A DNA stretch of 6,513 bases from Candidatus Krumholzibacteriia bacterium (GCA_028706585.1 JAQTVX010000130.1:1-6513); one strand, 5' to 3'. Positions 1-6,436 are shown, numbered from the stretch's first letter. Notes: generated from the sequence alone by a model not told the origin. Numbers and translations: made by a program.

Positions 1-504
1 GGGGGGCGTGACGCCGGATGGGCTACAGCCTTCCTTGAGGATTTGGCGGCTAGGTTACGGCATAGAGTGCAAATGACCAGCGATGGGCACGGCGCATATC
101 TAAGAGCCGTTGAGGACGTTTTCGGTTGCGAGATTGACTATGCGACCCTGGTTAAGCTCTATGGTCGGGATAAGGGCGAGGTTGAGCACAGGTATAGTCC
201 GCCTGTGGTCGTGGCTTGTCAATGCGCGGTGGTGACTGGCAATCCCGATCCACGTCACATATCCACCTCTTTTGCAGAGCGCCAGAACCTGACTATGCGA
301 ATGAGTATGCGACGCTTTACTAGGCTGACAAACGGATTCAGCAAGAAGTTGGAAAACCTCCGCCATGCCGTTGCCCTCCATTTCATGTACTACAACTTCT
401 GCCGCATCCATCAAACGCTCAGAATTACCCCTGCAATGGCTGCTGGCGTCACGGATCACCTTTGGGAGATCGACGATATTCTCCGACTCTTGGATTCAAA
501 CTGA
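1..504 (+). CDS. IS1-like DDE transposase, 3' part (5' end outside window)
   Basis: The reading frame is open from base 1 and ends at TGA 502-504, so only the C-terminal ~167 residues are present; a TTG at 43 is not a credible start because coding-like sequence (GRDAGWATAFLEDLA) precedes it. The product is a DNA transposase that cuts and joins element ends. Visible signature: a TSDGH motif whose Asp (codon 82-84) is a likely catalytic residue, then 65 residues later the block HISTSFAERQNLTMR with the likely catalytic Glu, followed by RRFTRLTNGFSKK and YYNFCRIHQTLR. This arrangement is characteristic of stand-alone transposases usually annotated as IS1 family. The first Asp and any DNA-binding domain would lie upstream, off the window. 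No frameshift or internal stop is seen in the visible part, so the gene may be intact. The right end of the element was not located; no terminal inverted repeat can be assigned with only one end visible. Family assignment is fairly sure, activity unknown. Confidence 0.85.
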   Translation, partial: GGRDAGWATAFLEDLAARLRHRVQMTSDGHGAYLRAVEDVFGCEIDYATLVKLYGRDKGEVEHRYSPPVVVACQCAVVTGNPDPRHISTSFAERQNLTMRMSMRRFTRLTNGFSKKLENLRHAVALHFMYYNFCRIHQTLRITPAMAAGVTDHLWEIDDILRLLDSN

Positions 505-529
505 CCCACTACCTGCGCCTCGCAACGCC

Positions 530-558
530 TTGATTAAATTGCGCAAATCTGATATAGT
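530..558 (+). promoter_or_regulatory. Predicted sigma-70 promoter for the secreted-protein gene
   Basis: TTGATT at 530-535 and TATAGT at 553-558 are separated by exactly 17 bp, matching the -35/-10 consensus at 4 of 6 and 5 of 6 positions. Transcription would start near 565 and leave a leader of about 140 nt before the ATG at 708. The site begins 25 bp after the transposase stop, so it could lie within the right end of the insertion element or just outside it. This is a sequence match only. Confidence 0.55.
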
Positions 559-632
559 ATTTCACCTGAAATCCTAAGGTTGGTCGCCGAGCGATAATGG
601 GGGGAAAGAGACTTCGCAGCGCGACATTCGAA

Positions 633-702
633 ACCTCCCTTTGCAGATTAGAACAAGTGTCAGCAAACAGACCGAGATCCTGTCTCCTCAACCGAGGGAG
701 GT
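633..702 (+). promoter_or_regulatory. Leader segment able to pair with the ribosome binding site
   Basis: ACCTCCCT at 633-640 is the exact reverse complement of AGGGAGGT at 695-702, which contains the Shine-Dalgarno GGGAGG (696-701) of the ATG at 708. Pairing would give an 8-bp stem closing a 54-nt loop and would hide the ribosome binding site. A competing local hairpin, CCTC 686-689 with GAGG 694-697 around a 4-nt loop, uses part of the same bases. No known riboswitch class is recognised. Regulation is an inference; the complementarity is directly visible. Confidence 0.35.
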
Positions 703-707
703 CGGAG

Positions 708-2984
708 ATGTCTTGTCGCGTATGGCTGCTTCGGCTGCTCGTTGCTCTTGCCTGTCTGTCTTGCCTGATGGTCATCACGGTCGAGACTGCATGCGCCTAT
801 TCCAATGAGGCCACAGTGCGGAAGAACGCAAGAATCACCCTTAGTATTTACGGCTCTTACGAGGGCACGCTGGCCGTATGGGGGACGTCCGGGCTCGAGT
901 GGTCCGATTGGTACTATAACGGGTCCCTTTACGCCGTCGACATGCAGATGATGTCTCTCGATCTCGAGGGATCGGCTGAGGGAGGGCTTTTCGACGTCGC
1001 CATTTCACTGAGCTCCATCATGCCCTCAATGGGTCAGGCGCTATCTCCATCGATACCGGAGGATTGGCCTGTGGAGAGCTTTTTCGATATCTACCTTTCG
1101 GTATCGATCCCTGCGCTGCTTCCAGGCGAGAATCTGCATAACGAGATCCCGATTCACGTGAGCTCCTCGATCGACGACGTGCCGCCATACTTCGATGATT
1201 ACGAGACGACGTTGGCGCAGACCATCTATCTGTATGATGAATCAGGAATAGCGCGCGGCGAGATGACGTACTGGTTCGAGGAGTGCATACCGTACACGCC
1301 TCCCGAGGCCAATATAACTATCGCTACGTCGAAGGGATCCGACGTAGCGATAGTCGAGGATGGGACATTGGTGGCTCATGGTGCTGTCACCGGAGGGATC
1401 GAGCCATACGAAGCCCAATTCGGTGTGAGACTCGCGGGAAGCGGATTGCCTTTCGAACCCTTCTGGATCGACCACGATGGAAGCGCCAGCAAGTACGCCA
1501 CGGTGCGGCCTCTAGGCGACGGAGACGGTTGGGCAGGGTATCTCGATACGATGGCGTATCCCCTGGCGGGCGGCTACTACGACTTCGAGGTTCGTTTCAT
1601 CACTCCGGACTATGTCGATCTCTGCGATACGACGACCGTATTCGTCGATCCAACGCCGCCAATTCCGGTGTTCGTTTCGATTCCATATGATTCGATAGGG
1701 TATTTCCGGCCGGATAGCCTCTACAACATAACGGTCACGACCCACGACGAGGATCCGGACTCAGTCATCGTCTTTGTGTATCCCATGGATCCGGACAAGT
1801 TTCGGACGTTGACGCCGGTCGATCAGAACATGCTCGGGACTCCGTGGGATTCGATGAGCTGCGTTCCGTCCGCGGTCGCTTCATGCCTCAAGTACTGGAC
1901 CGATAACGGCTATGGGCAGCTCGACCATCCGAATGGAGACGAGAGCCAGCCCGAGCAAAGCGGTGGGGAAATGGCGGAGGAGCTCGCCGGCGAGATGGGA
2001 ACAGATGGAGAAGGAACCAACGAGGATGAAATGGAATCGGGCACCGAATCCTATCTCGATTCCCATGGATGCAGCGGGTGGGACGTAGACGTGCAGCCCG
2101 TCAGCGGTCCCGACGATCTCGCGAAGATGCTGGAGGAGTTCACCGCGGACGGCGAGGACGTGATCATTCTCGTGCAGGATACGACGGCCGAAGGGGATAC
2201 GGTCGGTCATGCCGTCACTATGGGGTCTGAGGAGAGCCATTTCTACGAGATAATTACCCAGGAGGCTTTCATAGGCTGCATAGCGAACCAGATCGATTTC
2301 ATGGATCCGGACGGCGGGGGCAGCACAGAGGATAACCAGTATCTAGTGGGTTACGATTCAGAGGGGCAGCCGACTCTCGATGGCTATGATATCGGTGGCT
2401 CGGGTGGCGGTTCGCAGATCGTCGGCTACATGAAGGTCTCCCCGCCGGAGGCCGGTGGTTCGGCTGGTATCGCTAGGGCGCCAGGTGCGGCGGCGCAGGA
2501 GGGCTGGATTCGGGTGAGCGCCGGATCGATGAAAGGATCAGGTCAGCTCGACACGCTCACGTGGGATACGACCGGATTCGCGGGGGGCGTGTATCTTCTC
2601 CAGGTGAGCATGACCGATGCGCTGGGTCATACGGGAAGAGACCTGAGACTGGCGGGAATACCGGAATACACGGTCGGGACCGATGAGCCCGAGACGCCCA
2701 AGATGAAGCTCAACCTCAAGGGCTCGTATCCCAATCCGTTCAATCCGACCACGACGATCGAGTACTCGATCCCGAGGGACGCGAGAGTAACGCTCGCGAT
2801 ATTCAACGTCTCCGGCGCGCTCGTGCGCAGGCTCGTCGATAACGAGCCTGCTAAGGCCGGATATAACACTGCCACATGGGACGGGCGCAACGATGCCGGC
2901 AAGGCCGTGGCGAGCGGCGTTTACATTTGCACGCTTCGAAGCGAGGGAAGCGCCTCGAGCGTGAAGCTCGTCCTCATGAGATAG
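708..2984 (+). CDS. Secreted protein with C39-like peptidase domain and FlgD-like C-terminal tail
   Basis: This 758-residue protein is probably exported and acts outside the cytoplasm. The ATG at 708 is chosen over an in-frame ATG at 597 because GGGAGG (696-701) sits 6 nt before it and the signal peptide follows directly: a basic N-terminus, a hydrophobic core (residues 6-24) and a likely signal peptidase I site after TACA, residue 30. Residues ~31-360 look like beta-rich, Ig-like material without a clear family. Residues ~372-578 resemble a C39-like papain-fold peptidase: Cys385 in SCVPSAVASCLKYW, His501 in GHAVTMG and Asp533 in DFMDPDGG fit a Cys-His-Asp triad, with Gln373 a possible oxyanion residue. 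The usual CGP is CVP here, so activity is uncertain. An acidic stretch lies at about 411-446. Residues ~666-758 form a FlgD-like Ig/type IX-like tail (YPNPFNPTTTIEYSIP, TATWDGRNDAGKAVASGVY, ending KLVLMR), known from FCB-group secreted proteins. Two Cys at 16 and 19 lack a proper lipobox. Substrate is unknown. It converges on hcp with a 15-bp gap. Confidence 0.8.
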   Translation: MSCRVWLLRLLVALACLSCLMVITVETACAYSNEATVRKNARITLSIYGSYEGTLAVWGTSGLEWSDWYYNGSLYAVDMQMMSLDLEGSAEGGLFDVAISLSSIMPSMGQALSPSIPEDWPVESFFDIYLSVSIPALLPGENLHNEIPIHVSSSIDDVPPYFDDYETTLAQTIYLYDESGIARGEMTYWFEECIPYTPPEANITIATSKGSDVAIVEDGTLVAHGAVTGGIEPYEAQFGVRLAGSGLPFEPFWIDHDGSASKYATVRPLGDGDGWAGYLDTMAYPLAGGYYDFEVRFITPDYVDLCDTTTVFVDPTPPIPVFVSIPYDSIGYFRPDSLYNITVTTHDEDPDSVIVFVYPMDPDKFRTLTPVDQNMLGTPWDSMSCVPSAVASCLKYWTDNGYGQLDHPNGDESQPEQSGGEMAEELAGEMGTDGEGTNEDEMESGTESYLDSHGCSGWDVDVQPVSGPDDLAKMLEEFTADGEDVIILVQDTTAEGDTVGHAVTMGSEESHFYEIITQEAFIGCIANQIDFMDPDGGGSTEDNQYLVGYDSEGQPTLDGYDIGGSGGGSQIVGYMKVSPPEAGGSAGIARAPGAAAQEGWIRVSAGSMKGSGQLDTLTWDTTGFAGGVYLLQVSMTDALGHTGRDLRLAGIPEYTVGTDEPETPKMKLNLKGSYPNPFNPTTTIEYSIPRDARVTLAIFNVSGALVRRLVDNEPAKAGYNTATWDGRNDAGKAVASGVYICTLRSEGSASSVKLVLMR
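1317..1354. repeat. Perfect 15-bp inverted repeat inside the secreted-protein gene
   Basis: ACTATCGCTACGTCG (1317-1331) and CGACGTAGCGATAGT (1340-1354) are exact reverse complements separated by the 8 nt AAGGGATC. The mRNA could form a very stable 15-bp hairpin covering codons 204-216 of the gene. No T-run follows, so it does not look like an intrinsic terminator, and the reading frame runs through it. Function is unknown. Confidence 0.9.
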
Positions 2985-2999
2985 AGGAATCCGGCCGCA

Positions 3000-4652
3000 T
3001 CAACCGAGGATCGCCTTGAGGTCCTCCTCGGGTGTCGTTACCGGCTTGATCCCGAACTGATCCGCAAGAATGCCGAGCACGGCCGGCGTCACGAACGCCG
3101 GAAGGCTCGGCCCGATCCTGATGTTCTTCACCCCGAGATAGAGGAGGGTGAGGAGCACCGCGACCGCCTTCTGCTCATACCACGAGAGTATCAAGGACAG
3201 CGGAAGCTCGTTCACGCCGACGCCGAACGCCTTCGACAGCGCGAGCGCGATCTGGATCGCCGAGTAGGAGTCGTTGCACTGCCCGACGTCGAGGAGCCTC
3301 GGAATGCCGCCGATGTCGCCGAAGTCGAGCTTGTTGAAGCGGTACTTGCCGCAGGCGAGCGTCAGAATCACGGCGTCCTTAGGAACGGCCTTCGCGAGGT
3401 CCGTATAGTAGCTGCGGCCCGGCTTCGCGCCGTCGCAGCCGCCGATGAGGAAGAAGTGGCGGATCTTTCCCGCCTTGACCGCGTCGATAACGGCGCCGGC
3501 CACGCCCATGACGGCGTTTCTCCCGAATCCGACCGTGATCGTCTTCTCCGGCTCATCGTTCGCGAAGCCTCCAGCCGAAAGCGCCGCCTCGATGACCGGC
3601 GTGAAGTCGCGCGTCCGGCCTATGTGCCGCACGCCGGGCCATGAGACGAGCCCGCTCGTGAAGATCCGGCCTTTGTACTTGTCGCGCGGCTTTTGAATGC
3701 AGTTCGTCGTCATGAGAACGGCGCCGGGAAATGCGTCGAACTCCTTCTGCTGCTCCTGCCACGCACCACCGTAATTCCCCACGAGGTGCCTGTATTTCTT
3801 GAGACCGGGGTAGCCGTGCGCTGGAAGCATCTCGCCGTGGGTGTAAACGTTGATCCCCTTGCCCTCGGTCTGCTTGAGAAGCTCCTCGAGATCCTTGAGA
3901 TCGTGTCCCGAAACGACGATCGCGCGCCCCCTCACGGGCGTCACGCGGACCTTGGTCGGCGTTGGGTGGCCGTATGCCTCGGTGTTAGCCGCGTCCAAGA
4001 GCTCCATCGCCTTGAAGTTGATCTCGCCGGTTTTGAGCGCCCAGCCGAGGAGCTCGTCGGCGGTGGGAGATTCCTTCGTGAGCGCGGCGAGCACCTCGTG
4101 GAACGAGGCATAAAGCGCCGGGTCTTCCTTGCCGAGAATCTGCGCGTGATCCGCGTAGGCGGCCGCACCCTTGAGCCCGTACGCGACGAGCTCCTGGAGT
4201 CCGGCGAGGTCGTCGCCGAGCTTCTTCCTGCGCTCGAGGATCGATATCTCGATGCCCTGCCGCACGAGCCCTTCAACGTCGCGGGCCGGCTTCCACGCGG
4301 CGGGGCCGCTCAGGGTCTCGGGCTTTTCTCCGGCCTTGACGCACGCATTTTCATAGAGTGTTCGCGCCGCGTCGCGCATGGCGGAGGCGCGCTCGATAAG
4401 CGCCTTGACGCTCTCCGGGTTGAAATTGACGTTCGTCACGGTCGAGAACAGCGCCTCGATGGTGAACACGTCCGCGTCGCGGTCGCGCGCGCCGAGCTTC
4501 GCGGCCCGGTGCGCGTACATCGAGACGCCCTTCGTCGCGTACAGCAGAACGTCCTGCAGCGCCGCGGTTATCGGATCCTTGCCGCAAACCCCCCTGACGG
4601 TGCATCCCGTCCCTTTGTTCGTCTGCTCGCATTGATAACAGAACATGCCCAT
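3000..4652 (-). CDS. hcp: Hybrid-cluster protein (hydroxylamine reductase), class I type
   Basis: The 550-residue product matches the usual Hcp length. Hcp is a cytoplasmic Fe-S enzyme that reduces hydroxylamine in vitro and is linked to NO metabolism and protein S-nitrosylation in other bacteria. The N-terminal cysteines Cys5, Cys8, Cys17, Cys23 have C-x2-C-x8-C-x5-C spacing, as in Desulfovibrio-type class I Hcp with a [4Fe-4S] cluster, unlike the E. coli class II spacing. All seven expected ligands of the hybrid Fe-S-O cluster are present: His250 (SGHDLKD), Glu274 (THGEMLP), Cys318 (TTNC), Cys406 (GGCDG), Cys434 (LACGKYR), Cys459 (GQCNDSY) and Glu493 (WYEQKAV). The start at 4652 is supported by AGGAG (complement of 4661-4665) 8 nt upstream; the second Met at 4646 matches the start of some homologues but is 14 nt from the site. 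A longer frame reaching 4757 only overlaps fprA. It follows fprA by 17 bp and is the last gene of the operon. No Hcr-type reductase is next to it. Confidence 0.97.
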   Translation of the reverse strand: MGMFCYQCEQTNKGTGCTVRGVCGKDPITAALQDVLLYATKGVSMYAHRAAKLGARDRDADVFTIEALFSTVTNVNFNPESVKALIERASAMRDAARTLYENACVKAGEKPETLSGPAAWKPARDVEGLVRQGIEISILERRKKLGDDLAGLQELVAYGLKGAAAYADHAQILGKEDPALYASFHEVLAALTKESPTADELLGWALKTGEINFKAMELLDAANTEAYGHPTPTKVRVTPVRGRAIVVSGHDLKDLEELLKQTEGKGINVYTHGEMLPAHGYPGLKKYRHLVGNYGGAWQEQQKEFDAFPGAVLMTTNCIQKPRDKYKGRIFTSGLVSWPGVRHIGRTRDFTPVIEAALSAGGFANDEPEKTITVGFGRNAVMGVAGAVIDAVKAGKIRHFFLIGGCDGAKPGRSYYTDLAKAVPKDAVILTLACGKYRFNKLDFGDIGGIPRLLDVGQCNDSYSAIQIALALSKAFGVGVNELPLSLILSWYEQKAVAVLLTLLYLGVKNIRIGPSLPAFVTPAVLGILADQFGIKPVTTPEEDLKAILG

Positions 4653-4669
4653 TGTGGTTTCTCCTTCCA

Positions 4670-5869
4670 TCAGGTCGTGCACGGTTTCTTGGTCTCTTCC
4701 GCGATCTCGCGTCCGAACCCGCGGCACGCGTCGAGTTCCTCGGGGCGCGGCTGCCATTTGAACCTGATCCCGTCACGGGCGATGTGTATGCCCGATGCCG
4801 TCAAGTGTTCCTCGATCAGCTTCACGGCCTCGCCGCTCCACCCGTACGAGCCGAACGCCGCGCCGATCTTGTTCTTGAACTTGAGCCCTTTGATGTCGGT
4901 CATGACCGGCATGATCGTGGGCAGCACGCCGTTGTTGATCGTGGAGGAGCCTACGAGAACCGTCCGTGCCTTGAAGACCTCGACGAGGACGTCGTTCCGG
5001 TCGGAAACGGCGAGGTTGAATATCTTGTAATCGACTCCCGCCTCGGCGAGCCCTTCGCCGATCGCCTCGGCCATCTGCCGCGTTCCGTTCCACATCGTGT
5101 CGTAAAGGATGACCGCGCGCGGCTCCGGCTGCTGCGCGGCCCATTCCTTGTACTTCATGACTATTTGAAGCGGGTCCTCGCGCCATATGACGCCGTGGCT
5201 CGGCGCGATCATGTCGACGGGGAGCTTGAGGGCGAGCACCTCGTCGATCTTCTTGATCACGCGGTCGCTGAACGGCGTGAGGATGTTCACGTAGTACTTG
5301 AACGCCTCCTCGTAGAGCTCGTCTCGATCGACCTCGTCGTTGAAGCGAAAGCCGGTCGCATAGTGGTGGCCGAAGGCGTCGTTCGACATGAGGATGTTGT
5401 GTCCGGTGAGGTACGTGAACATGCTGTCCGGCCAATGCAGCATCGGCGCCTCGACGAAGACGAGGTCATTGTTTCCAATGTTGACTTTGTCGCCCGTGCT
5501 CACCTTCCTGAATTTCCAATCCTCGTGATAATGCCCCGGTATGCTCATCGCGCCCTGTTTCGAAACGATCACTTCCGCGTTCGGCGCGTGCCGCAGGACC
5601 GTAGGGAGCGCGCCCGAATGGTCCGTCTCGGCGTGGTTCGCGACGACGATGTCGATTTTGGCGGGATCGACGAGCTCGCGGATGTTGGCCATGAGCTCGT
5701 TTGCGAACGGACCCCAGACCGAATCCACCAGAACGATTTTCTTGTCCATGATGAGGTACGCGTTATACGTCGAGCCGCGGTGCGTGCTGAGCTCGTGTCC
5801 GTGGAATTTTCTCAGGGCCCAGTCGACGACGCCGACCCAGTAGACGCCGTCCTTCAATTTCACGACCAT
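4670..5869 (-). CDS. fprA: A-type flavoprotein (flavodiiron protein), NO/O2 reductase
   Basis: The 399-residue protein has the core flavodiiron architecture: a metallo-beta-lactamase-like domain (about 1-250) holding the diiron site, then a flavodoxin-like FMN domain (about 250-399). Diiron ligands are all visible: His79, Glu81, Asp83 in NHAETDHSG, His145 in LHWPDSM, Asp164 in MSNDAFG and His225 in PSHGVIW. YDTMWNGTRQMAEAI (256-270) is the FMN phosphate-binding loop. The enzyme family reduces NO to N2O and/or O2 to water in the cytoplasm; the sequence alone does not tell which is preferred. It lacks the C-terminal rubredoxin domain of NorV-type proteins, so electrons must come from a separate rubredoxin or F420/flavin donor not seen here. 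The start at 5869 has GGGAGG (complement of 5878-5883) 8 nt upstream; the ATG at 5876 is out of frame. It lies 44 bp after the Rrf2 gene and 17 bp before hcp, so the three are probably co-transcribed. Confidence 0.97.
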   Translation of the reverse strand: MVVKLKDGVYWVGVVDWALRKFHGHELSTHRGSTYNAYLIMDKKIVLVDSVWGPFANELMANIRELVDPAKIDIVVANHAETDHSGALPTVLRHAPNAEVIVSKQGAMSIPGHYHEDWKFRKVSTGDKVNIGNNDLVFVEAPMLHWPDSMFTYLTGHNILMSNDAFGHHYATGFRFNDEVDRDELYEEAFKYYVNILTPFSDRVIKKIDEVLALKLPVDMIAPSHGVIWREDPLQIVMKYKEWAAQQPEPRAVILYDTMWNGTRQMAEAIGEGLAEAGVDYKIFNLAVSDRNDVLVEVFKARTVLVGSSTINNGVLPTIMPVMTDIKGLKFKNKIGAAFGSYGWSGEAVKLIEEHLTASGIHIARDGIRFKWQPRPEELDACRGFGREIAEETKKPCTT

Positions 5870-5913
5870 GGTTCATGCCTCCCGGGTTGGGGGTGTTGCG
5901 AAACCGGCCGCCC

Positions 5914-6336
5914 TCAGGCGCCGGGGTGAAAGCTCTTAACAATCTCCGCCAGCGTCGTGCCGGCGAGACATTTTCTCGCGGCCTCGTCTGTCTTGTGTAC
6001 GAGAACTCCGAGAACGCACTTGTTCCCCCGGCAAATGGAGGGAGCGAGAAGACAGCGCCCGGGCGCGAGCGGCCCTTCGATCGCCTCGTAGATTTCGATG
6101 AGCCTGATCTTCTCCCATGGCGTTCGGATCTTGAATCCGCCGTTCGGGCCCCGCGTAGAGCGCACGATTCCGCTGCGCGCGAGACGCTGGAGAACCTTGG
6201 AGAGGTGGTTCTCCGAAGCCCCGAGCGCGCTGGCGATCTCGCGGCTCGAGACGATCCGATCCGAGTTCTCGGCGATCATCGCCGCGGCGTGAAACGCTAT
6301 CGAGGTTGCTTCGGATATTCTGATGAAATTCGACAT
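5914..6336 (-). CDS. Rrf2-family transcriptional regulator with three-Cys cluster motif
   Basis: The 140-residue product is a winged-helix regulator of the Rrf2 family (IscR, NsrR, RirA relatives). An N-terminal helix is followed by a helix-turn-helix around residues 29-57 (SREIASALGASENHLSKVLQ is the recognisable part) and a wing with TRGPNGGFKI (61-70). Cys95, Cys102 and Cys107 (C-x6-C-x4-C) lie where the family binds an Fe-S cluster; the outer cysteines span 12 residues, as in IscR and NsrR, where the usual spacing is C-x5-C-x5-C. Cys123 is an extra cysteine. The start at 6336 is preferred because GGAG (complement of 6344-6347) is 7 nt upstream and family members begin with a similar M-x-x-x-R-I/L-S segment; a start at 6369 would lie in the promoter's -10. 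It heads an operon with fprA and hcp, which suggests it senses NO, oxygen or Fe-S status. Whether it is a true NsrR cannot be decided from sequence alone. Confidence 0.93.
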   Translation of the reverse strand: MSNFIRISEATSIAFHAAAMIAENSDRIVSSREIASALGASENHLSKVLQRLARSGIVRSTRGPNGGFKIRTPWEKIRLIEIYEAIEGPLAPGRCLLAPSICRGNKCVLGVLVHKTDEAARKCLAGTTLAEIVKSFHPGA

Positions 6337-6358
6337 AGTTACGCTCCATTCATGACAA

Positions 6359-6378
6359 TCTGGTACCATAATACCAGA
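6359..6378. promoter_or_regulatory. Palindromic operator-like site at the Rrf2 operon promoter
   Basis: TCTGGTA (6359-6365) and TACCAGA (6372-6378) are perfect inverted arms around a 6-bp centre. The 20-bp site covers the predicted -10 of the Rrf2 promoter and lies just upstream of the regulator's ribosome binding site. Size, symmetry and position fit the binding site of a dimeric Rrf2 repressor acting on its own promoter. The sequence does not obviously match the published NsrR or IscR consensus, so the identity of the binding protein is inferred from position. Confidence 0.55.
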
Positions 6379-6397
6379 ATAGCCTCGGGGCTGTCAA
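6368..6397 (-). promoter_or_regulatory. Promoter of the rrf2-fprA-hcp operon
   Basis: Read on the minus strand, a perfect TTGACA -35 (complement of 6392-6397) is followed after 18 bp by TATTAT (complement of 6368-6373). Transcription would start near 6361, about 25 nt before the regulator's ATG. The -10 is embedded in the 6359-6378 palindrome, so a bound protein would block RNA polymerase. Intergenic gaps of 44 and 17 bp downstream suggest one transcript for all three genes. Confidence 0.7.
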
Positions 6398-6405
6398 GAA
6401 GATTT

Positions 6406-6436
6406 TTCGACCCGATATGATATACTGCGGGTCGAA
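6406..6436. promoter_or_regulatory. Second inverted repeat in the divergent control region
   Basis: TTCGACCCG (6406-6414) and CGGGTCGAA (6428-6436) are exact inverted 9-bp arms with a 13-bp AT-rich centre. Allowing one T-G mismatch the arms extend to 12 bp (6403-6414 and 6428-6439). The centre contains an extended -10-like element on the + strand. T-runs do not follow on either strand, so a terminator is unlikely. An operator for a regulator controlling the rightward gene, or both directions, is the simplest reading. Confidence 0.45.
6418..6426 (+). promoter_or_regulatory. Possible rightward extended -10 promoter
   Basis: TGATATACT matches the extended -10 form TGnTATAAT with one mismatch. 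No recognisable -35 lies 16-18 bp upstream, which is common for extended -10 promoters. It points away from the Rrf2 operon and would start transcription near 6433, inside the right arm of the 6406-6436 repeat. Confidence 0.35.

Noticed and set aside
597..707. In-frame upstream ATG at 597 as start of the secreted protein
   Set aside because: It has no suitable ribosome binding site and would place 37 unrelated residues before a clear signal peptide; the ATG at 708 has GGGAGG 6 nt upstream.
723..764. Lipoprotein signal (cysteines at residues 16 and 19 of the secreted protein)
   Set aside because: The residues before each Cys (ALA-C and CLS-C) do not form a standard lipobox, and a signal peptidase I site follows at residue 30.
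2971..3031. Intrinsic terminator between the convergent genes
   Set aside because: Stems are 5 bp (TCCTC/GAGGA, 2971-2988) and 7 bp with a 14-nt loop (3004-3031), and neither is followed by a T-run on either strand.
4653..4757. N-terminal extension of hcp to 4757
   Set aside because: The added residues are arginine-rich, overlap the fprA coding sequence, and the conserved cysteine motif starts right after the ATG at 4652, which has its own Shine-Dalgarno.
3693..5929. Long + strand open frames (3693-5030 and 4652-5929) opposite hcp and fprA
   Set aside because: They lie antisense to two genes with complete family motifs, carry no recognisable domains and are arginine-rich, as expected of shadow frames in GC-rich genes.
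6337..6369. N-terminal extension of the Rrf2 protein to 6369
   Set aside because: The extension would start inside the predicted -10/operator, and the ATG at 6336 has GGAG at 7 nt and matches the family's N-terminus.
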